Source of the DNA: Varibaculum prostatecancerukia
GTDB lineage: Bacteria; Actinomycetota; Actinomycetes; Actinomycetales; Actinomycetaceae
Length of the DNA: 64,000 nucleotides
NCBI RefSeq assembly: GCF_943169825.2
Contig: NZ_OW968402.1
Coordinates: 1,054,001-1,118,000, forward strand
Direction of reading: 5' to 3'
The position numbers and the translations under genes are program-made. Positions 16,804 through 26,876 of the stretch are shown piece after piece. The notes under the pieces were generated by a model, which was given only the letters and a program-made list of their open reading frames with translations, made no database searches and had not been told where the DNA came from. Each line of letters starts with the position of its first letter. The stretch's first letter is position 1.

Positions 16804-19800
16804 TTGAATAAGCGGATTTTCGTAAGGAAAAAGAACGATACTACCCAGTTCAATGTCTATGACATTTTCGGTCTCGACGCGGCTGCATTAGAAAAAGCCA
16901 AGTACACGGTGTTTGCCGAGGTTAATCAGGATGTTGTGCTTGATCAGATTGATATCGAAGACTATTACGTCCTCGAATATTTGCCCGGCCAATTTGATCA
17001 GCGCGCAGATGCCGCCGAAAAGTGCCTAGAGTTGCAAGGTTATACAGCTACTGTCAAATGCGGATACGGACATACCGGCGAGGTTAAGTTCAACCCCATC
17101 GAGATGCGCCTCAAAGACATGACGGTGCTGGAAAACGAGAGCTATGTTCCCAACCGGCAGTTGCCGCCCAGCGTTGAAATCACTGAAGATTACTACGAGC
17201 AAGCCTCCTTGGCGATGACCAAGGAGGATTTGCTTTTCATTAAAGAATATTTCGATAGCATCGGGCGTCTGCCCACCGAAACTGAAATCAAAGTAATCGA
17301 TACCTACTGGTCAGACCATTGTAGGCACACCACTTTTGAAACTGAACTGACAGATGCCACTTTTACCGGCCCCTACGCGGATCGCCTACAGGAAGAATGG
17401 GATCAATACCTGGCGGAACGCAACAGCAAAAAACCAATTACCCTGATGGATTTGGCGACCTTGTCTGCCAAACGGGAAAAGGTAAAAAACCAGGAAGTCT
17501 CCAACGAGATAAACGCCTGCTCGGTATATGTAACCGTGGGCGGTGAGCGCTATATTCTGCAGTTTAAGAACGAAACTCACAACCATCCCACCGAGATTGA
17601 ACCCTTTGGTGGCGCCTCCACCTGTATCGGGGGAGCCATCCGGGACCCCTTATCGGGACGTACCTTCGTTTACCAGGCGATGCGTATTTCCGGCAGCGCC
17701 GATCCGCGAATAGATGACCCGATAGCAGGTAAACTTTCCAGTAAAGAAATCACTCAGCGGGCAGCCGCCGGATATTCCTCCTATGGTAACCAGATCGGTC
17801 TGACCACCAACTATGTGAAGGAACTCTATCATCCGGGTTACCGCGCAAAACGCCTAGAACTTGGGTTTGTAGTGGGGGCTGCTCCCGCAGAAAATATTAT
17901 TCGCGAAGAGCCTGCTCCCGGCGACTTGATTTTGCTGATTGGAGGACGCACTGGGCGTGACGGGATCGGGGGAGCCACTGGATCTTCCAAAACTCACACT
18001 CGAGACTCCTCCCAAACCTGCGGAGCGGAAGTACAAAAAGGTAACCCGATTATTGAACGCAAGATTCAGCGACTGTTCCGTCGGGACGAGGTCGCGAAGC
18101 GGATCAAGAAATGTAACGACTTTGGCGCTGGGGGAGTATCGGTTGCCATCGGGGAACTCGCTCCCGGACTGGAAATTGAACTTGACCGAGTGCCGGTCAA
18201 ATACCAAGGGCTGAACGGTACCGAACTGGCAATCTCGGAATCCCAAGAGCGGATGGCGGTGTGTATAGATCCGGCAGACCTGCAGTTCTTCTATGATGCG
18301 TGCGCCAGTGAAGACGTAGAAGTGACCCATGTGGCTACCGTGACTGCCGAGAGGCGCCTGGTGATGCATTATTTGGGAGAAACTATCGTCAACATTTCCC
18401 GGGACTTCTTGGACACCAATGGGGTGCGTTCCCACGCTAAATTCACGGCAGCATCTAGCGGGCAGATCACTCCCGAACGCACTGTGACCGGCTCCGAGCT
18501 GCAGGAAAAACTGGAAAATAACCTGAGCGACTTAAACATTTGTTCTCAGCGAGGACTAAACGAAATCTTTGATTCCTCCATTGGTGCCACCACTTTGACC
18601 CTGCCCTACGGAGGTAAGTTCCAACGCACTCCCTCCCAAGTTAGTGCCCAGCTGGTTTCAGTTGAGGACGGGCAGGCCGATGTAGCCTCGGTAGCGGCCT
18701 ACGGTTTTGAACCTTCGCTGGCGGAACTGAGCCCTTATCACAGCGCTATCGTCTCGGTAGTGCAATCCATGTCGCGCTTGGCCGCTGCCGGGGTGGATTA
18801 CCGGGATCTGTATTTCAGTTTCCAAGAATACTTCCCGCGCCTAGGGGATGACCCCGAAAAATGGGGAACTGTGGTGGAAGCCCTTCTCGGAGCAAACCGG
18901 GTGCTGCGCCACTTCCATCTAGCCTCCATCGGGGGCAAAGATTCCATGTCTGGCACTTTCGAAGATATGAATGTGCCGCCCACCCTGGTTAGCTTCGCTA
19001 TCGGGATGCAAGACGCGACTAAGCTTAGAACCCCCGAATTTAAAGCCCGTAATCACCGGCTCTACCTGTTGAAAGCTGAAACAGATGAGCTGGGAGCAGT
19101 GGATTTGGAATCCTTCCAAGCAGCCCTAGACAAACTGCAAGAGATTGATCCGCTCTCGACCTATGCCCTCGGGTATGGAGGAATCGCAGAGGCGCTAGCA
19201 AAAATGGCTTTCGGGAATCGGATTGGTTTTGAAATCAAAACTGAAGAAGACCTGTTTGCTTCTCGCTATGGCAGTTTCCTGATTGAAACTGACCAGCACC
19301 TGGATTTGCCACTGCTGGGATATACCGGCCGCTGGGCAGAAAGTGTCATTAACGGACAGCAGGTAGATTTGGACGCTTTACAGCAGGCCTGGGAACAGCC
19401 CCTAGCGGAGATCTTCCCCACCGCCGGTAAGCGTATCAGCCAGAAAAAAGTGACACGAGTGAGCGAAACTTGTTTAACTAAAACCCACCACGCGCCCTAT
19501 CGAAAGCACACCCCCCAGGTTTTTATTCCTATCTTCCCTGGCACTAACTGTGAATACGATATGACTCGGGCTTTTACCCGCGAGGGCGCGCAGGTAGTAA
19601 CCGAGGTTTATCGGAGCGCCGCCTCCTATGCTCGCCAAATCGAGCAAGCCGATATTCTGGCACTTCCGGGCGGATTCTCCGTGGGAGATGAACCGGATGG
19701 ATCTGCAAAGTTCATTGTTTCCGTACTGCGGCAAGTAGAAGTTAAAGAGGCCGTGCATTCGCTGCTGCGTAAAGGGGGCCTAATCCTGGGGATCTGTAAC

Positions 19801-20253
19801 GGGTTCCAGGCGCTGATCAAATCAGGTTTGCTGCCCTACGGGCAGATTCGGGATCTAGAACCCGATTCCCCCACCCTGGCAGCAAACGATAGCGGGCATC
19901 ACGTCGCTAAAATTGTGCATACCTCGGTATCTTCCGTGGCTTCCCCCTGGATGAGTTCCTTTGACGTGGGAGAAGTTCACCAGATACCGATTTCTCACGG
20001 TGAGGGAAGGGTAGTGATGAGCCAGGAGGACTACCACAAGTACCTGGCATCTGGACAGATAGCTACCCAATATCTGGGGGAGAACCCCAATGGATCTTCC
20101 TTCGCAATCGAAGGGCTGTTGGCTCATCAGGGACAAATCCTGGGAAAGATGGGCCATTCAGAAAGGAGCGGTAGCGGTTTATACCTCAACTACTGTCCCG
20201 AAATAGAACAAAACCTATTTAGAAACGGGGTTAATTATTTCCGATGGATGTAG
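16804..20253 (+). CDS. purL: Phosphoribosylformylglycinamidine synthase, single-chain
   Basis: PurL converts FGAR, ATP and glutamine to FGAM, step four of purine synthesis. This is the one-chain form of 1149 residues: synthase halves first (ETHNHPTEIEPFGGA, the His/Glu ligand motif; FGAGGVSVAIGELA; IGGKDSMSGTFEDM), then a class I glutamine amidotransferase at the C-terminus with PGGFSVGDE and the nucleophile in GICNGFQAL. Many actinobacteria instead use separate PurS, PurQ and small PurL, so this clostridial/bifidobacterial-like version is notable. TTG start at 16804 with AAGGGAAG upstream. First gene of purL-E-C-M-N-D-F, overlapping purE by 10 bp. Confidence 0.95.
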   Translation: MNKRIFVRKKNDTTQFNVYDIFGLDAAALEKAKYTVFAEVNQDVVLDQIDIEDYYVLEYLPGQFDQRADAAEKCLELQGYTATVKCGYGHTGEVKFNPIEMRLKDMTVLENESYVPNRQLPPSVEITEDYYEQASLAMTKEDLLFIKEYFDSIGRLPTETEIKVIDTYWSDHCRHTTFETELTDATFTGPYADRLQEEWDQYLAERNSKKPITLMDLATLSAKREKVKNQEVSNEINACSVYVTVGGERYILQFKNETHNHPTEIEPFGGASTCIGGAIRDPLSGRTFVYQAMRISGSADPRIDDPIAGKLSSKEITQRAAAGYSSYGNQIGLTTNYVKELYHPGYRAKRLELGFVVGAAPAENIIREEPAPGDLILLIGGRTGRDGIGGATGSSKTHTRDSSQTCGAEVQKGNPIIERKIQRLFRRDEVAKRIKKCNDFGAGGVSVAIGELAPGLEIELDRVPVKYQGLNGTELAISESQERMAVCIDPADLQFFYDACASEDVEVTHVATVTAERRLVMHYLGETIVNISRDFLDTNGVRSHAKFTAASSGQITPERTVTGSELQEKLENNLSDLNICSQRGLNEIFDSSIGATTLTLPYGGKFQRTPSQVSAQLVSVEDGQADVASVAAYGFEPSLAELSPYHSAIVSVVQSMSRLAAAGVDYRDLYFSFQEYFPRLGDDPEKWGTVVEALLGANRVLRHFHLASIGGKDSMSGTFEDMNVPPTLVSFAIGMQDATKLRTPEFKARNHRLYLLKAETDELGAVDLESFQAALDKLQEIDPLSTYALGYGGIAEALAKMAFGNRIGFEIKTEEDLFASRYGSFLIETDQHLDLPLLGYTGRWAESVINGQQVDLDALQQAWEQPLAEIFPTAGKRISQKKVTRVSETCLTKTHHAPYRKHTPQVFIPIFPGTNCEYDMTRAFTREGAQVVTEVYRSAASYARQIEQADILALPGGFSVGDEPDGSAKFIVSVLRQVEVKEAVHSLLRKGGLILGICNGFQALIKSGLLPYGQIRDLEPDSPTLAANDSGHHVAKIVHTSVSSVASPWMSSFDVGEVHQIPISHGEGRVVMSQEDYHKYLASGQIATQYLGENPNGSSFAIEGLLAHQGQILGKMGHSERSGSGLYLNYCPEIEQNLFRNGVNYFRWM

Positions 20254-20714
20254 CAATCATTTTTGGTTCCGCCTCCGATAAAGAAAAAATGGCGGGCGCC
20301 GCTAAATGTTTAGACGAGTTCGGATTGGAATATAAAGCGTTTATCGCTTCGGCGCACCGGGTTCCAGAACTATTGGAGCAAATTCTAAAAGAGGCCGTGG
20401 ACTCGGGGGCAAAAGCCATTATCGCGGGAGCAGGACTAGCGGCACACCTGCCCGGGGTTATCGCTTCTAAAGTCACGATTCCAGTAATCGGAGTACCGCT
20501 AGATGCAGCTCTAGGGGGACAAGACGCCCTCTATTCAATCGTGCAGATGCCCAAAGGAATCCCGGTTTCTACGGTAGGGATAAACAATTCCTATAACGCT
20601 GCTATGACCGCGGTGCAGATTATTGGCACCAGTAATGAGCAGGTTGCGGAGCAGCTAAAAGAATACCGCGCCAATATGAAGAAAAAGTTTACTGCCGACC
20701 CAGTTAGTTTTTAA
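20244..20714 (+). CDS. purE: N5-carboxyaminoimidazole ribonucleotide mutase
   Basis: Class I PurE moves the carboxyl group of N5-CAIR to give CAIR. The 156-residue protein has the phosphate-binding IIFGSASD at the N-terminus, SAHRVPE with the catalytic His, and the core AGLAAHLPGVIASKVTIPVIGVP. A class I PurE normally needs PurK, which is not in this operon and should be elsewhere. ATG 20244 overlaps the end of purL by 10 bp, indicating coupled translation. Confidence 0.95.
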   Translation: MDVAIIFGSASDKEKMAGAAKCLDEFGLEYKAFIASAHRVPELLEQILKEAVDSGAKAIIAGAGLAAHLPGVIASKVTIPVIGVPLDAALGGQDALYSIVQMPKGIPVSTVGINNSYNAAMTAVQIIGTSNEQVAEQLKEYRANMKKKFTADPVSF

Positions 20715-20744
20715 GAGAAAATTTCAAGTAAAAGAAGGCAAATA

Positions 20745-21455
20745 ATGGAGAAAAAAGAATTCCTGTACGAGGGTAAAGCCAAGAAAATCTATGCCACCGA
20801 TGACCCCGACAAGGTCATTGTTTACTACAAGGATGATGCCACTGCCGGAAACGGCGAAAAGAAAGGCACCATCAAAGATAAGGGCGTCATCAACAATGAA
20901 CTAACCAGCTACCTGTTCGAGATGCTGGCTTCTCAGGGAGTGAAAACCCACTTTATCGAGAAGCTAAACGATCGCGAACAGTTGTGCTGGAAACTGGATA
21001 TTGTTCCTCTAGAGGTGATTACCCGCAACATTATCGCCGGTTCTATGGCCAAACGTCTGGGACTAGAAGAGGGCACTATCCCGAAGAAAATGATCCAAGA
21101 GTTCTCCTATAAGGACGACGACTTGGGCGACCCCTTGATTAACTCGGATCACGCGGTTGCCATCGGGGCCGCCACCGAAGAGGAAGTTGCAGAAATCTTG
21201 GAGGTCACTGCCAAGATTAACCAGATTCTTTCGGACGCCTTTAAGAAGGAAGGCATCCTCCTGGTTGACTTCAAGATCGAATTTGGACGGGACAAGGACG
21301 GGAATCTGCTGCTAGCAGACGAAATTACTCCCGACACTTGCCGGCTGTGGGACGCGGAGACCAAGAAGAAACTGGATAAGGATCGTTTCCGGCGGGATAT
21401 GGGTGGAATCGAAGAAGCCTATAAAGAAATCCTGCACCGCATTACCAAGAAATAG
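20745..21455 (+). CDS. purC: SAICAR synthase
   Basis: PurC joins CAIR and aspartate with ATP to SAICAR. The 236-residue protein starts with [20 protein letters not shown], followed by DATAGNG and [15 protein letters not shown], all typical of the family, and ends with [15 protein letters not shown]. The start ATG has AGAAGG 7 nt upstream. It follows purE by 30 bp, and a strong hairpin separates it from purM. Confidence 0.95.
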   Translation: MEKKEFLYEGKAKKIYATDDPDKVIVYYKDDATAGNGEKKGTIKDKGVINNELTSYLFEMLASQGVKTHFIEKLNDREQLCWKLDIVPLEVITRNIIAGSMAKRLGLEEGTIPKKMIQEFSYKDDDLGDPLINSDHAVAIGAATEEEVAEILEVTAKINQILSDAFKKEGILLVDFKIEFGRDKDGNLLLADEITPDTCRLWDAETKKKLDKDRFRRDMGGIEEAYKEILHRITKK

Positions 21456-21470
21456 TTATTAGTGCTGGTT

Positions 21471-21503
21471 CCTGGGGGCGGAGATAAAGCTTCCGCCCCC
21501 AGG
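21471..21503 (+). promoter_or_regulatory. Intercistronic hairpin between purC and purM
   Basis: CCTGGGGGCGGA and TCCGCCCCCAGG form a perfect 12-bp stem with a 9-nt loop (21483-21491). There is no T-tract behind it, so it is more likely an mRNA-stability, processing or partial attenuation element than a full terminator. Confidence 0.6.
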
Positions 21504-21539
21504 AAGAAACCACTACTTAGGGCAAGGGAAACACAGATT

Positions 21540-22523
21540 ATGGTCAGCTATAAAGATGCCGGTGTTGATAAAGAGGCAGGCTACGAGCATGTCCGCCGGT
21601 TAAAGGAAATGGTCGCCTCCACTCAAAACGAACAGGTTTTGGGGTCACTGGGATCATTTGCTGCCCTATATGAACTCGGCAAATACCAGCAGCCAGTCTT
21701 GGTTTCCGGTACTGACGGGGTAGGCACCAAGCTGAAAATTGCTTTCGCCCTAAAAAAGTACGACACCGTAGGCATCGACCTGGTGGCGATGTGCGTAAAC
21801 GATGTACTTTGTCACGGGGCAAAGCCGCTGTTTTTCCTGGATTATCTGGCCTGTTCTGAGCTTGATGCCGAGGTATCTTCCCAGCTAGTTTCGGGAGTGG
21901 TCACCGGGTGCAAACAGGCGGGTGCGGCCCTAATCGGGGGCGAAACCGCGGAGATGCCCGGTTTTTACCAAAGCGGCGAATACGATATGGCCGGGTTTAC
22001 CGTGGGAGTGGTAGAAAAGTCCGAGATTATCGATGGCTCGGCGATTAAAGACGGCGATGTAGTGGTAGCCCTACCTTCCTCCGGACTGCATTCAAATGGG
22101 TTTTCACTGGTGAGGGCGCTCTTTAAAGAGCCTTTTCCCGAGGAACTGTTGACCCCTACTAAAATCTACGTTCCCGAAATCCTCTCGTTGCTGGACCAAA
22201 AAATCGAGATCCACGGGCTGGCCAATATTACCGGGGGCGGGCTAGAAGAAAACGTACCTCGGATTATTCCTGAGGGTCTTTGCGCACGGATCGAAAAAGA
22301 AAAAGTTCGGATTCCCGCCATCTTTAAACGCGAAGAATTCTCGGCGGTACCTGAAAGCGAGATGTGGGGAACTTTCAATATGGGAGTGGGATTCACCATG
22401 GTGATACCGCCTGCAGAACTACCGAAAGTAACTGCCGCGCTGCCTCAGGCTTACCAAATCGGAGAAGTCCTAACTAAAGATCAATGCGGCTCTTCTGCGG
22501 AAACTCGGATATGCCTGCGATAA
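21540..22523 (+). CDS. purM: Phosphoribosylformylglycinamidine cyclo-ligase
   Basis: PurM closes FGAM to AIR with ATP. The 327-residue protein has SYKDAGVDKEAGYEHV at the start, SGTDGVGTKLKIAF, the metal/phosphate motif GAALIGGETAEMPGFY, and LPSSGLHSNGFSLVR. The frame is open from GTG 21462, but the added residues encode the hairpin and look non-coding; ATG 21540 begins at the conserved family position with AAGGGAAA upstream. It overlaps purN by 13 bp. Confidence 0.95.
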   Translation: MVSYKDAGVDKEAGYEHVRRLKEMVASTQNEQVLGSLGSFAALYELGKYQQPVLVSGTDGVGTKLKIAFALKKYDTVGIDLVAMCVNDVLCHGAKPLFFLDYLACSELDAEVSSQLVSGVVTGCKQAGAALIGGETAEMPGFYQSGEYDMAGFTVGVVEKSEIIDGSAIKDGDVVVALPSSGLHSNGFSLVRALFKEPFPEELLTPTKIYVPEILSLLDQKIEIHGLANITGGGLEENVPRIIPEGLCARIEKEKVRIPAIFKREEFSAVPESEMWGTFNMGVGFTMVIPPAELPKVTAALPQAYQIGEVLTKDQCGSSAETRICLR

Positions 22524-23059
22524 CGGTTTGTTGTTCCGGGTCGGGAACTAATCTACAAGCTCTCATCAATGCCGGATGCCATATTCGGCAGGTGATTTGC
22601 AACCGCGAATGCCCCGCCGCAAACCGGGCGCGGGCTGCGAATATTCCCACCTTGATTACCGAATCGATAGCGGTACAAGATATTGATCCCCAAAGTGAAC
22701 TGATAGTGTTAGCCGGGTATCTAAAGATCCTTTCGCCACAGTTCGTAGCGGCTTTTGAAGGACGAATTATTAATACCCATCCCGCATTGCTACCCCGGTT
22801 CGGCGGAAAAGGAATGTATGGGATGCACGTGCATGAAGCAGTATTGGCCTCAAAAGAAAAAGAATCTGGGTGCAGCGTACACCTGGTAACTAACCAAGTG
22901 GACGCGGGAAAGATTTTAGCGCAACGAAAAGTTCCGGTACTCCCGGACGATACCGCCAAGTCCTTGCAGCAGCGCGTGATGAGCCAAGAACACCAGTTGC
23001 TAGTGGAAATAGTGAAAAACTGGGACAAATACTGCCCGAAAGAGGAGAGGGAAAACTAA
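22511..23059 (+). CDS. purN: Phosphoribosylglycinamide formyltransferase
   Basis: PurN formylates GAR using 10-formyl-tetrahydrofolate. The 182-residue protein begins PAITVCCSGSGTNLQALI (phosphate site) and carries IINTHPALLPRFGGKGMYG with the catalytic His and the downstream GCSVHLVTNQVDAGKILAQ. An in-frame ATG at 22484 would add nine residues inside purM; ATG 22511 gives the normal N-terminus. The stop overlaps the start of purD by one base (TAATG). Confidence 0.95.
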   Translation: MPAITVCCSGSGTNLQALINAGCHIRQVICNRECPAANRARAANIPTLITESIAVQDIDPQSELIVLAGYLKILSPQFVAAFEGRIINTHPALLPRFGGKGMYGMHVHEAVLASKEKESGCSVHLVTNQVDAGKILAQRKVPVLPDDTAKSLQQRVMSQEHQLLVEIVKNWDKYCPKEEREN

Positions 23060-24252
23060 TGGCAAAAATTTTGATAGTAGGCAACGGGGGACGCGAAAAT
23101 GCGATTAAGCGTGCCCTCGCCGACCACGAGATTGCCCAAACTACTTCCTCGGATATACAGGAAATTTTGCGCACTGCTCAGGAGTTCGCTGCGGATCTAA
23201 CTATTGTTGGCTCCGAGGATCTGCTGGTAGCCGGGATTGGGGATTTGTTTTCCCAGGCAGGGATGAAACTATTCGGCCCTGGTAAAGCCGCAGCCCGTCT
23301 GGAAGGTTCCAAAGCCTATGCCAAAGACTTTATGCGCAAATACGGGGTGAAAACTGCCCGCTACGAAACCTTCACTGATCCGCAAGCCGCGATTGAGGGG
23401 CTTGCTGATTTCAACTTGCCGGTAGTAGTCAAAGCCTCCGGGCTAGCCGCGGGCAAAGGGGTGATTATCTGCCAGACTACCGAGGAAGCGCAGGCTGCCG
23501 TCTTAGAAATCATGGTGGATCAGCGCTTCGGCCAGGCCGGAGAAAAAGTAGTGCTGGAAGAATTCCTGGTGGGTAAAGAAGCCTCGATTCTTAGTCTCGC
23601 TAATGAAAAGGGAATTTTTCCGCTAGTTTCCGCCAAAGACCACAAGAAAATAGGGGAGGGGGAGACCGGCCCCAATACCGGAGGGATGGGTACTTTTGCC
23701 CCCAACCCCTTCTACACGGCGGAGCGAAAAGCACAGTTTGAACGTGACATTTTGGCGCCGACCTTAAAAGGAATTCAAGCTGAAGGTCTAGAGTTTGCCG
23801 GATGTATTTTCTTTGGGCTGATGCTGACTGATAACGGCACTTACCTGCTGGAATACAATATGCGTTTTGGGGACCCGGAAACCCAGGTGGTATTGCCCTT
23901 AGTGGAGGGCGATTTTTATGAATTGCTTACCGCCTGTATGGAGCGGCGCCTAGATGCTTCCGCCATAAAAATTCGCGACCAGAAAGCCATCTGCCTGGTG
24001 CTAGCTTCGGGAGGCTACCCGGGTAGCTATGAAAAAGGCAAAGAGATTACCGGACTAGCAGGCGTGGACTATCTCGAAGCCGGGGTGCGCCACGAAAATG
24101 GGAAAGCCTATACCAATGGGGGGCGGGTACTTAACTTAGTGGCTCGCGCCGACACTTTAGAAGCAGCCCGCAAGGTAGTTTATAAAAATGCCCAGAAAGT
24201 AGATTTTTCAGGTAAAACCTACCGTAAAGATATCGGCGCGGACGCGATTTAG
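23059..24252 (+). CDS. purD: Phosphoribosylamine-glycine ligase
   Basis: PurD ligates phosphoribosylamine and glycine to GAR with ATP. The 397-residue protein has the N-terminal ILIVGNGGRENAIKRAL, an ATP-grasp core (LPVVVKASGLAAGKGVIIC, VVLEEFLVGKEAS) and NTGGMGTFAPNPFY plus EYNMRFGDPETQVVLPL. Tightly coupled to purN (one-base overlap) and followed 10 bp later by purF. Confidence 0.95.
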   Translation: MAKILIVGNGGRENAIKRALADHEIAQTTSSDIQEILRTAQEFAADLTIVGSEDLLVAGIGDLFSQAGMKLFGPGKAAARLEGSKAYAKDFMRKYGVKTARYETFTDPQAAIEGLADFNLPVVVKASGLAAGKGVIICQTTEEAQAAVLEIMVDQRFGQAGEKVVLEEFLVGKEASILSLANEKGIFPLVSAKDHKKIGEGETGPNTGGMGTFAPNPFYTAERKAQFERDILAPTLKGIQAEGLEFAGCIFFGLMLTDNGTYLLEYNMRFGDPETQVVLPLVEGDFYELLTACMERRLDASAIKIRDQKAICLVLASGGYPGSYEKGKEITGLAGVDYLEAGVRHENGKAYTNGGRVLNLVARADTLEAARKVVYKNAQKVDFSGKTYRKDIGADAI

Positions 24253-24262
24253 GGAGCGAAAA

Positions 24263-25714
24263 TTGAAGGCACAAATCGTAAATAACCTAGGGGACGAGTG
24301 CGGAGTTTTCGGGGTCTATGGTTCTCCCGATGCCTCTAGCCTGATTTACTACGGTCTGCATGCTTTGCAGCATCGCGGGCAAGAGGGCGCGGGAATAGCG
24401 GTCTCCGATGGCGAAACTATTCGAGTCAAGAAAGCTAAAGGACTGGTCACCGAAGTTTTTGACGATCCCATACGTCTCAGTAAGTTGAAAGGTTCTTGCG
24501 GTATCGGGCATGTGCGTTACTCGACTTCCGGCAATAATTGGAGCTGTAATCTGCAGCCCTTCGTATTTCATATGCATAACGGGAATATTGCCCTAGCACA
24601 TAACGGCAACCTGGTGAATTCCCCGGATCTAAAAATTGAGTTAGAACGACAAGGATCTTTATTTAACTCCAACTCGGATTCTGAAGTCTTGATGCACCTG
24701 ATAATGCGAGAGCAGGGTAGCTTCTATGAACGGCTCTGCGCCGCCTTACAGCGCTTGCGGGGAGGTTTCAGCTACCTGATTATGAATGACGACACCATGT
24801 ACGGGATTGTGGATCCCCACTGCCTGCGCCCTCTGGTGATCGGAAAAATGAAGACTCGGAATGGCTGGGTGATAGCCAGCGAAACCTGTGCCTTGGATCT
24901 AATCGGGGCCGAGTTCTATCGGGATCTACGCGGCGGGGAAATCGCGATCATCAATGAGGACGGGCTAAAAATTGAACGCTACTGCCCGCCGGCCGATACT
25001 TGCGTAGCCGCGATGGAATATATTTATTTTGCTCGTCCCGATTCCAATATCCTAGGTAAAAACGTTCATGCGGTGCGCAAACAGTGCGGGATGACTTTAG
25101 CGCAGGAACAGCCTACTCCGGGTGCCGATATCGTGATCGGGGTTCCTAACTCCTCACTTTCCGCGGCCTCGGGCTATGCGGAGGCTGCACACCTGCCCTA
25201 TGAGATGGGTTTGGTAAAGAACCAATACGTGACCCGCACCTTTATCCAGCCGAAACAGTCGCTGCGAGAAAAGGGCGTGCTGATGAAGCTGTCTGCGGTC
25301 AAAGGGATTGTGGAAGGTAAATCGGTGGTGATGGTAGATGACTCCATTGTTCGCGGCACCACTTCCCGCAGAATCGTGCAGCTCCTCAAAGATGCTGGTG
25401 CCCGCGAGGTACATGTGCGGATCGCTTCACCGGAGTTTATTTTCCCCAGTTTTTATGGGATAGATGTTTCTAATTCTGCAGAACTAATTAGCGCTCATAT
25501 GGATGTTGAGGAGCTGCAAGTCCATTTAGGGGCTGATTCCCTGGGATATCTATCGATACCCGGGTTGGTGGCATCAGTCGGTCTGGATCTGCCCGGTGCT
25601 TACGGCGGTCTTTGTATGGATTCTTTCGCCGGTCACTACCCAGCAGGGCTAGGTAGTTACGAAAAAGAATACCTAGAGACCCAAACCGAGATTCAAAAGA
25701 ACTTTTCTGTCTAG
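24263..25714 (+). CDS. purF: Amidophosphoribosyltransferase
   Basis: PurF makes phosphoribosylamine from PRPP and glutamine, the first committed purine step, here encoded last in the operon. The 483-residue protein has a 12-residue propeptide before Cys13 (DECGVFGVYG), which becomes the N-terminal nucleophile after cleavage, then ALQHRGQEGAG and HVRYSTSG of the glutaminase domain, and the PRPP loop SVVMVDDSIVRGTTSRRIV. The four cysteines of the Fe-S or allosteric type were not mapped. TTG start at 24263 with AGGGAGCG upstream. No convincing terminator in the 42 bp before the convergent gene. Confidence 0.95.
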   Translation: MKAQIVNNLGDECGVFGVYGSPDASSLIYYGLHALQHRGQEGAGIAVSDGETIRVKKAKGLVTEVFDDPIRLSKLKGSCGIGHVRYSTSGNNWSCNLQPFVFHMHNGNIALAHNGNLVNSPDLKIELERQGSLFNSNSDSEVLMHLIMREQGSFYERLCAALQRLRGGFSYLIMNDDTMYGIVDPHCLRPLVIGKMKTRNGWVIASETCALDLIGAEFYRDLRGGEIAIINEDGLKIERYCPPADTCVAAMEYIYFARPDSNILGKNVHAVRKQCGMTLAQEQPTPGADIVIGVPNSSLSAASGYAEAAHLPYEMGLVKNQYVTRTFIQPKQSLREKGVLMKLSAVKGIVEGKSVVMVDDSIVRGTTSRRIVQLLKDAGAREVHVRIASPEFIFPSFYGIDVSNSAELISAHMDVEELQVHLGADSLGYLSIPGLVASVGLDLPGAYGGLCMDSFAGHYPAGLGSYEKEYLETQTEIQKNFSV

Positions 25715-25756
25715 AACTCTAGTTTTACCTGGTTGATATTTCAGCATTCGCCGCTG

Positions 25757-26677
25757 CTAAAGGGTGCTTTCGGGGTTCGCTTCTTTAGCTGCGCGAATTT
25801 TATCGCGGGCACGATAGGCGGGGATTAATTCGGTTGCGAGCATAGCGGAAACTACTAGGGCGCCCCCGATGACCATTCGCAAAGTCACGTCCTCGCCCCC
25901 AAAAAGGACTGCAAAGGCGGCAGCAAATACCGGTTCCATAGTCATTACTACCGCTGCCTTGGTAGGACGAATGTGTCGCTGTGCCCAGGTCTGCATAATC
26001 AAGGCTCCAATGGCCGCGAACACTACCGTGTACAGCAACACGGTCCATTGTCTAGCGCCTCGCGGTAATTGCACTCCAAAGGGTAGTGCAGCTGCAAAGC
26101 AGAAAACTCCAATGGCGATTAATTGGATGGCTGCCAAGGTTATGGGGTCGTCTTTGGCGGCCCAGCGGGCGGTGAGCACGATGTGGAGGGCAAAAAGAGC
26201 TGCTCCTGCCAAAGTTAATAGTTCCCCGAAGCCAATAGAGAGACCGTTTAGACTCAAAACCATTAGCCCCGCCATTGCCACTAGGGCAGCTACCAGGTTC
26301 ACGGGTTTAATTTTTTCTCTAAAAAGTAGCCATACCAGCAGGGGGGTTATTACTACATATAGTCCGGTAATGAAACCCACTACGGAGGCATCGGCAGTCT
26401 CTAAACCCTTGGTTTGTAAGACTTGTGCCGCGGAATACACTGCCCCTAGAGAAAAAGCATGTTGCCAGACTTTTCGGTTTGCTCTTTTTAAGCGAGGAAA
26501 AAATATCACTGCCGAAAGCGCACCGGCTATTACGAATCTCACCCCTAGGAAAGATAGCGTAGTCATAGAGGTTAAAAGGTCTTTGATCAGGAAAAAGGTA
26601 GACCCCCAAAAAGCGGTGGTTAGTATCAGCGCTAAAACTGCTAAAGACTGCAGATAGTAGCGATTGAGTCCCTTCAC
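25757..26677 (-). CDS. EamA-family (DMT) transporter
   Basis: An integral membrane protein of 306 residues with ten predicted helices in two EamA repeats. The first repeat begins LILTTAFWGSTFFLIKDLL and the second LAGAALFALHIVLTARWAA, both typical. The family includes amino-acid and metabolite exporters; the substrate is unknown. GTG 26677 was chosen because GGGGGAAAA precedes it and the longer frame to 26761 is polar and unlike the family. It faces purF convergently and pyrB divergently. Confidence 0.85.
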   Translation of the reverse strand: MKGLNRYYLQSLAVLALILTTAFWGSTFFLIKDLLTSMTTLSFLGVRFVIAGALSAVIFFPRLKRANRKVWQHAFSLGAVYSAAQVLQTKGLETADASVVGFITGLYVVITPLLVWLLFREKIKPVNLVAALVAMAGLMVLSLNGLSIGFGELLTLAGAALFALHIVLTARWAAKDDPITLAAIQLIAIGVFCFAAALPFGVQLPRGARQWTVLLYTVVFAAIGALIMQTWAQRHIRPTKAAVVMTMEPVFAAAFAVLFGGEDVTLRMVIGGALVVSAMLATELIPAYRARDKIRAAKEANPESTL

Positions 26678-26876
26678 TTTTCCCCCTAGATTTTGACCGT
26701 CACTCGATTCTAGGAGCCAAAGCGGGACTAAATCTATTTGCAGCGGTGTGTACTCGAGCACCTTGAAATAAGTGACAGGGAGAAAGAAAACACAAAATCT
26801 ACCACGAGCTGGGTTGTAGGAGCCGGCGAGGCCAGCGGTGTGCTATTCTTCCCTTCAGGAAAACGTTAGGAGCGTG

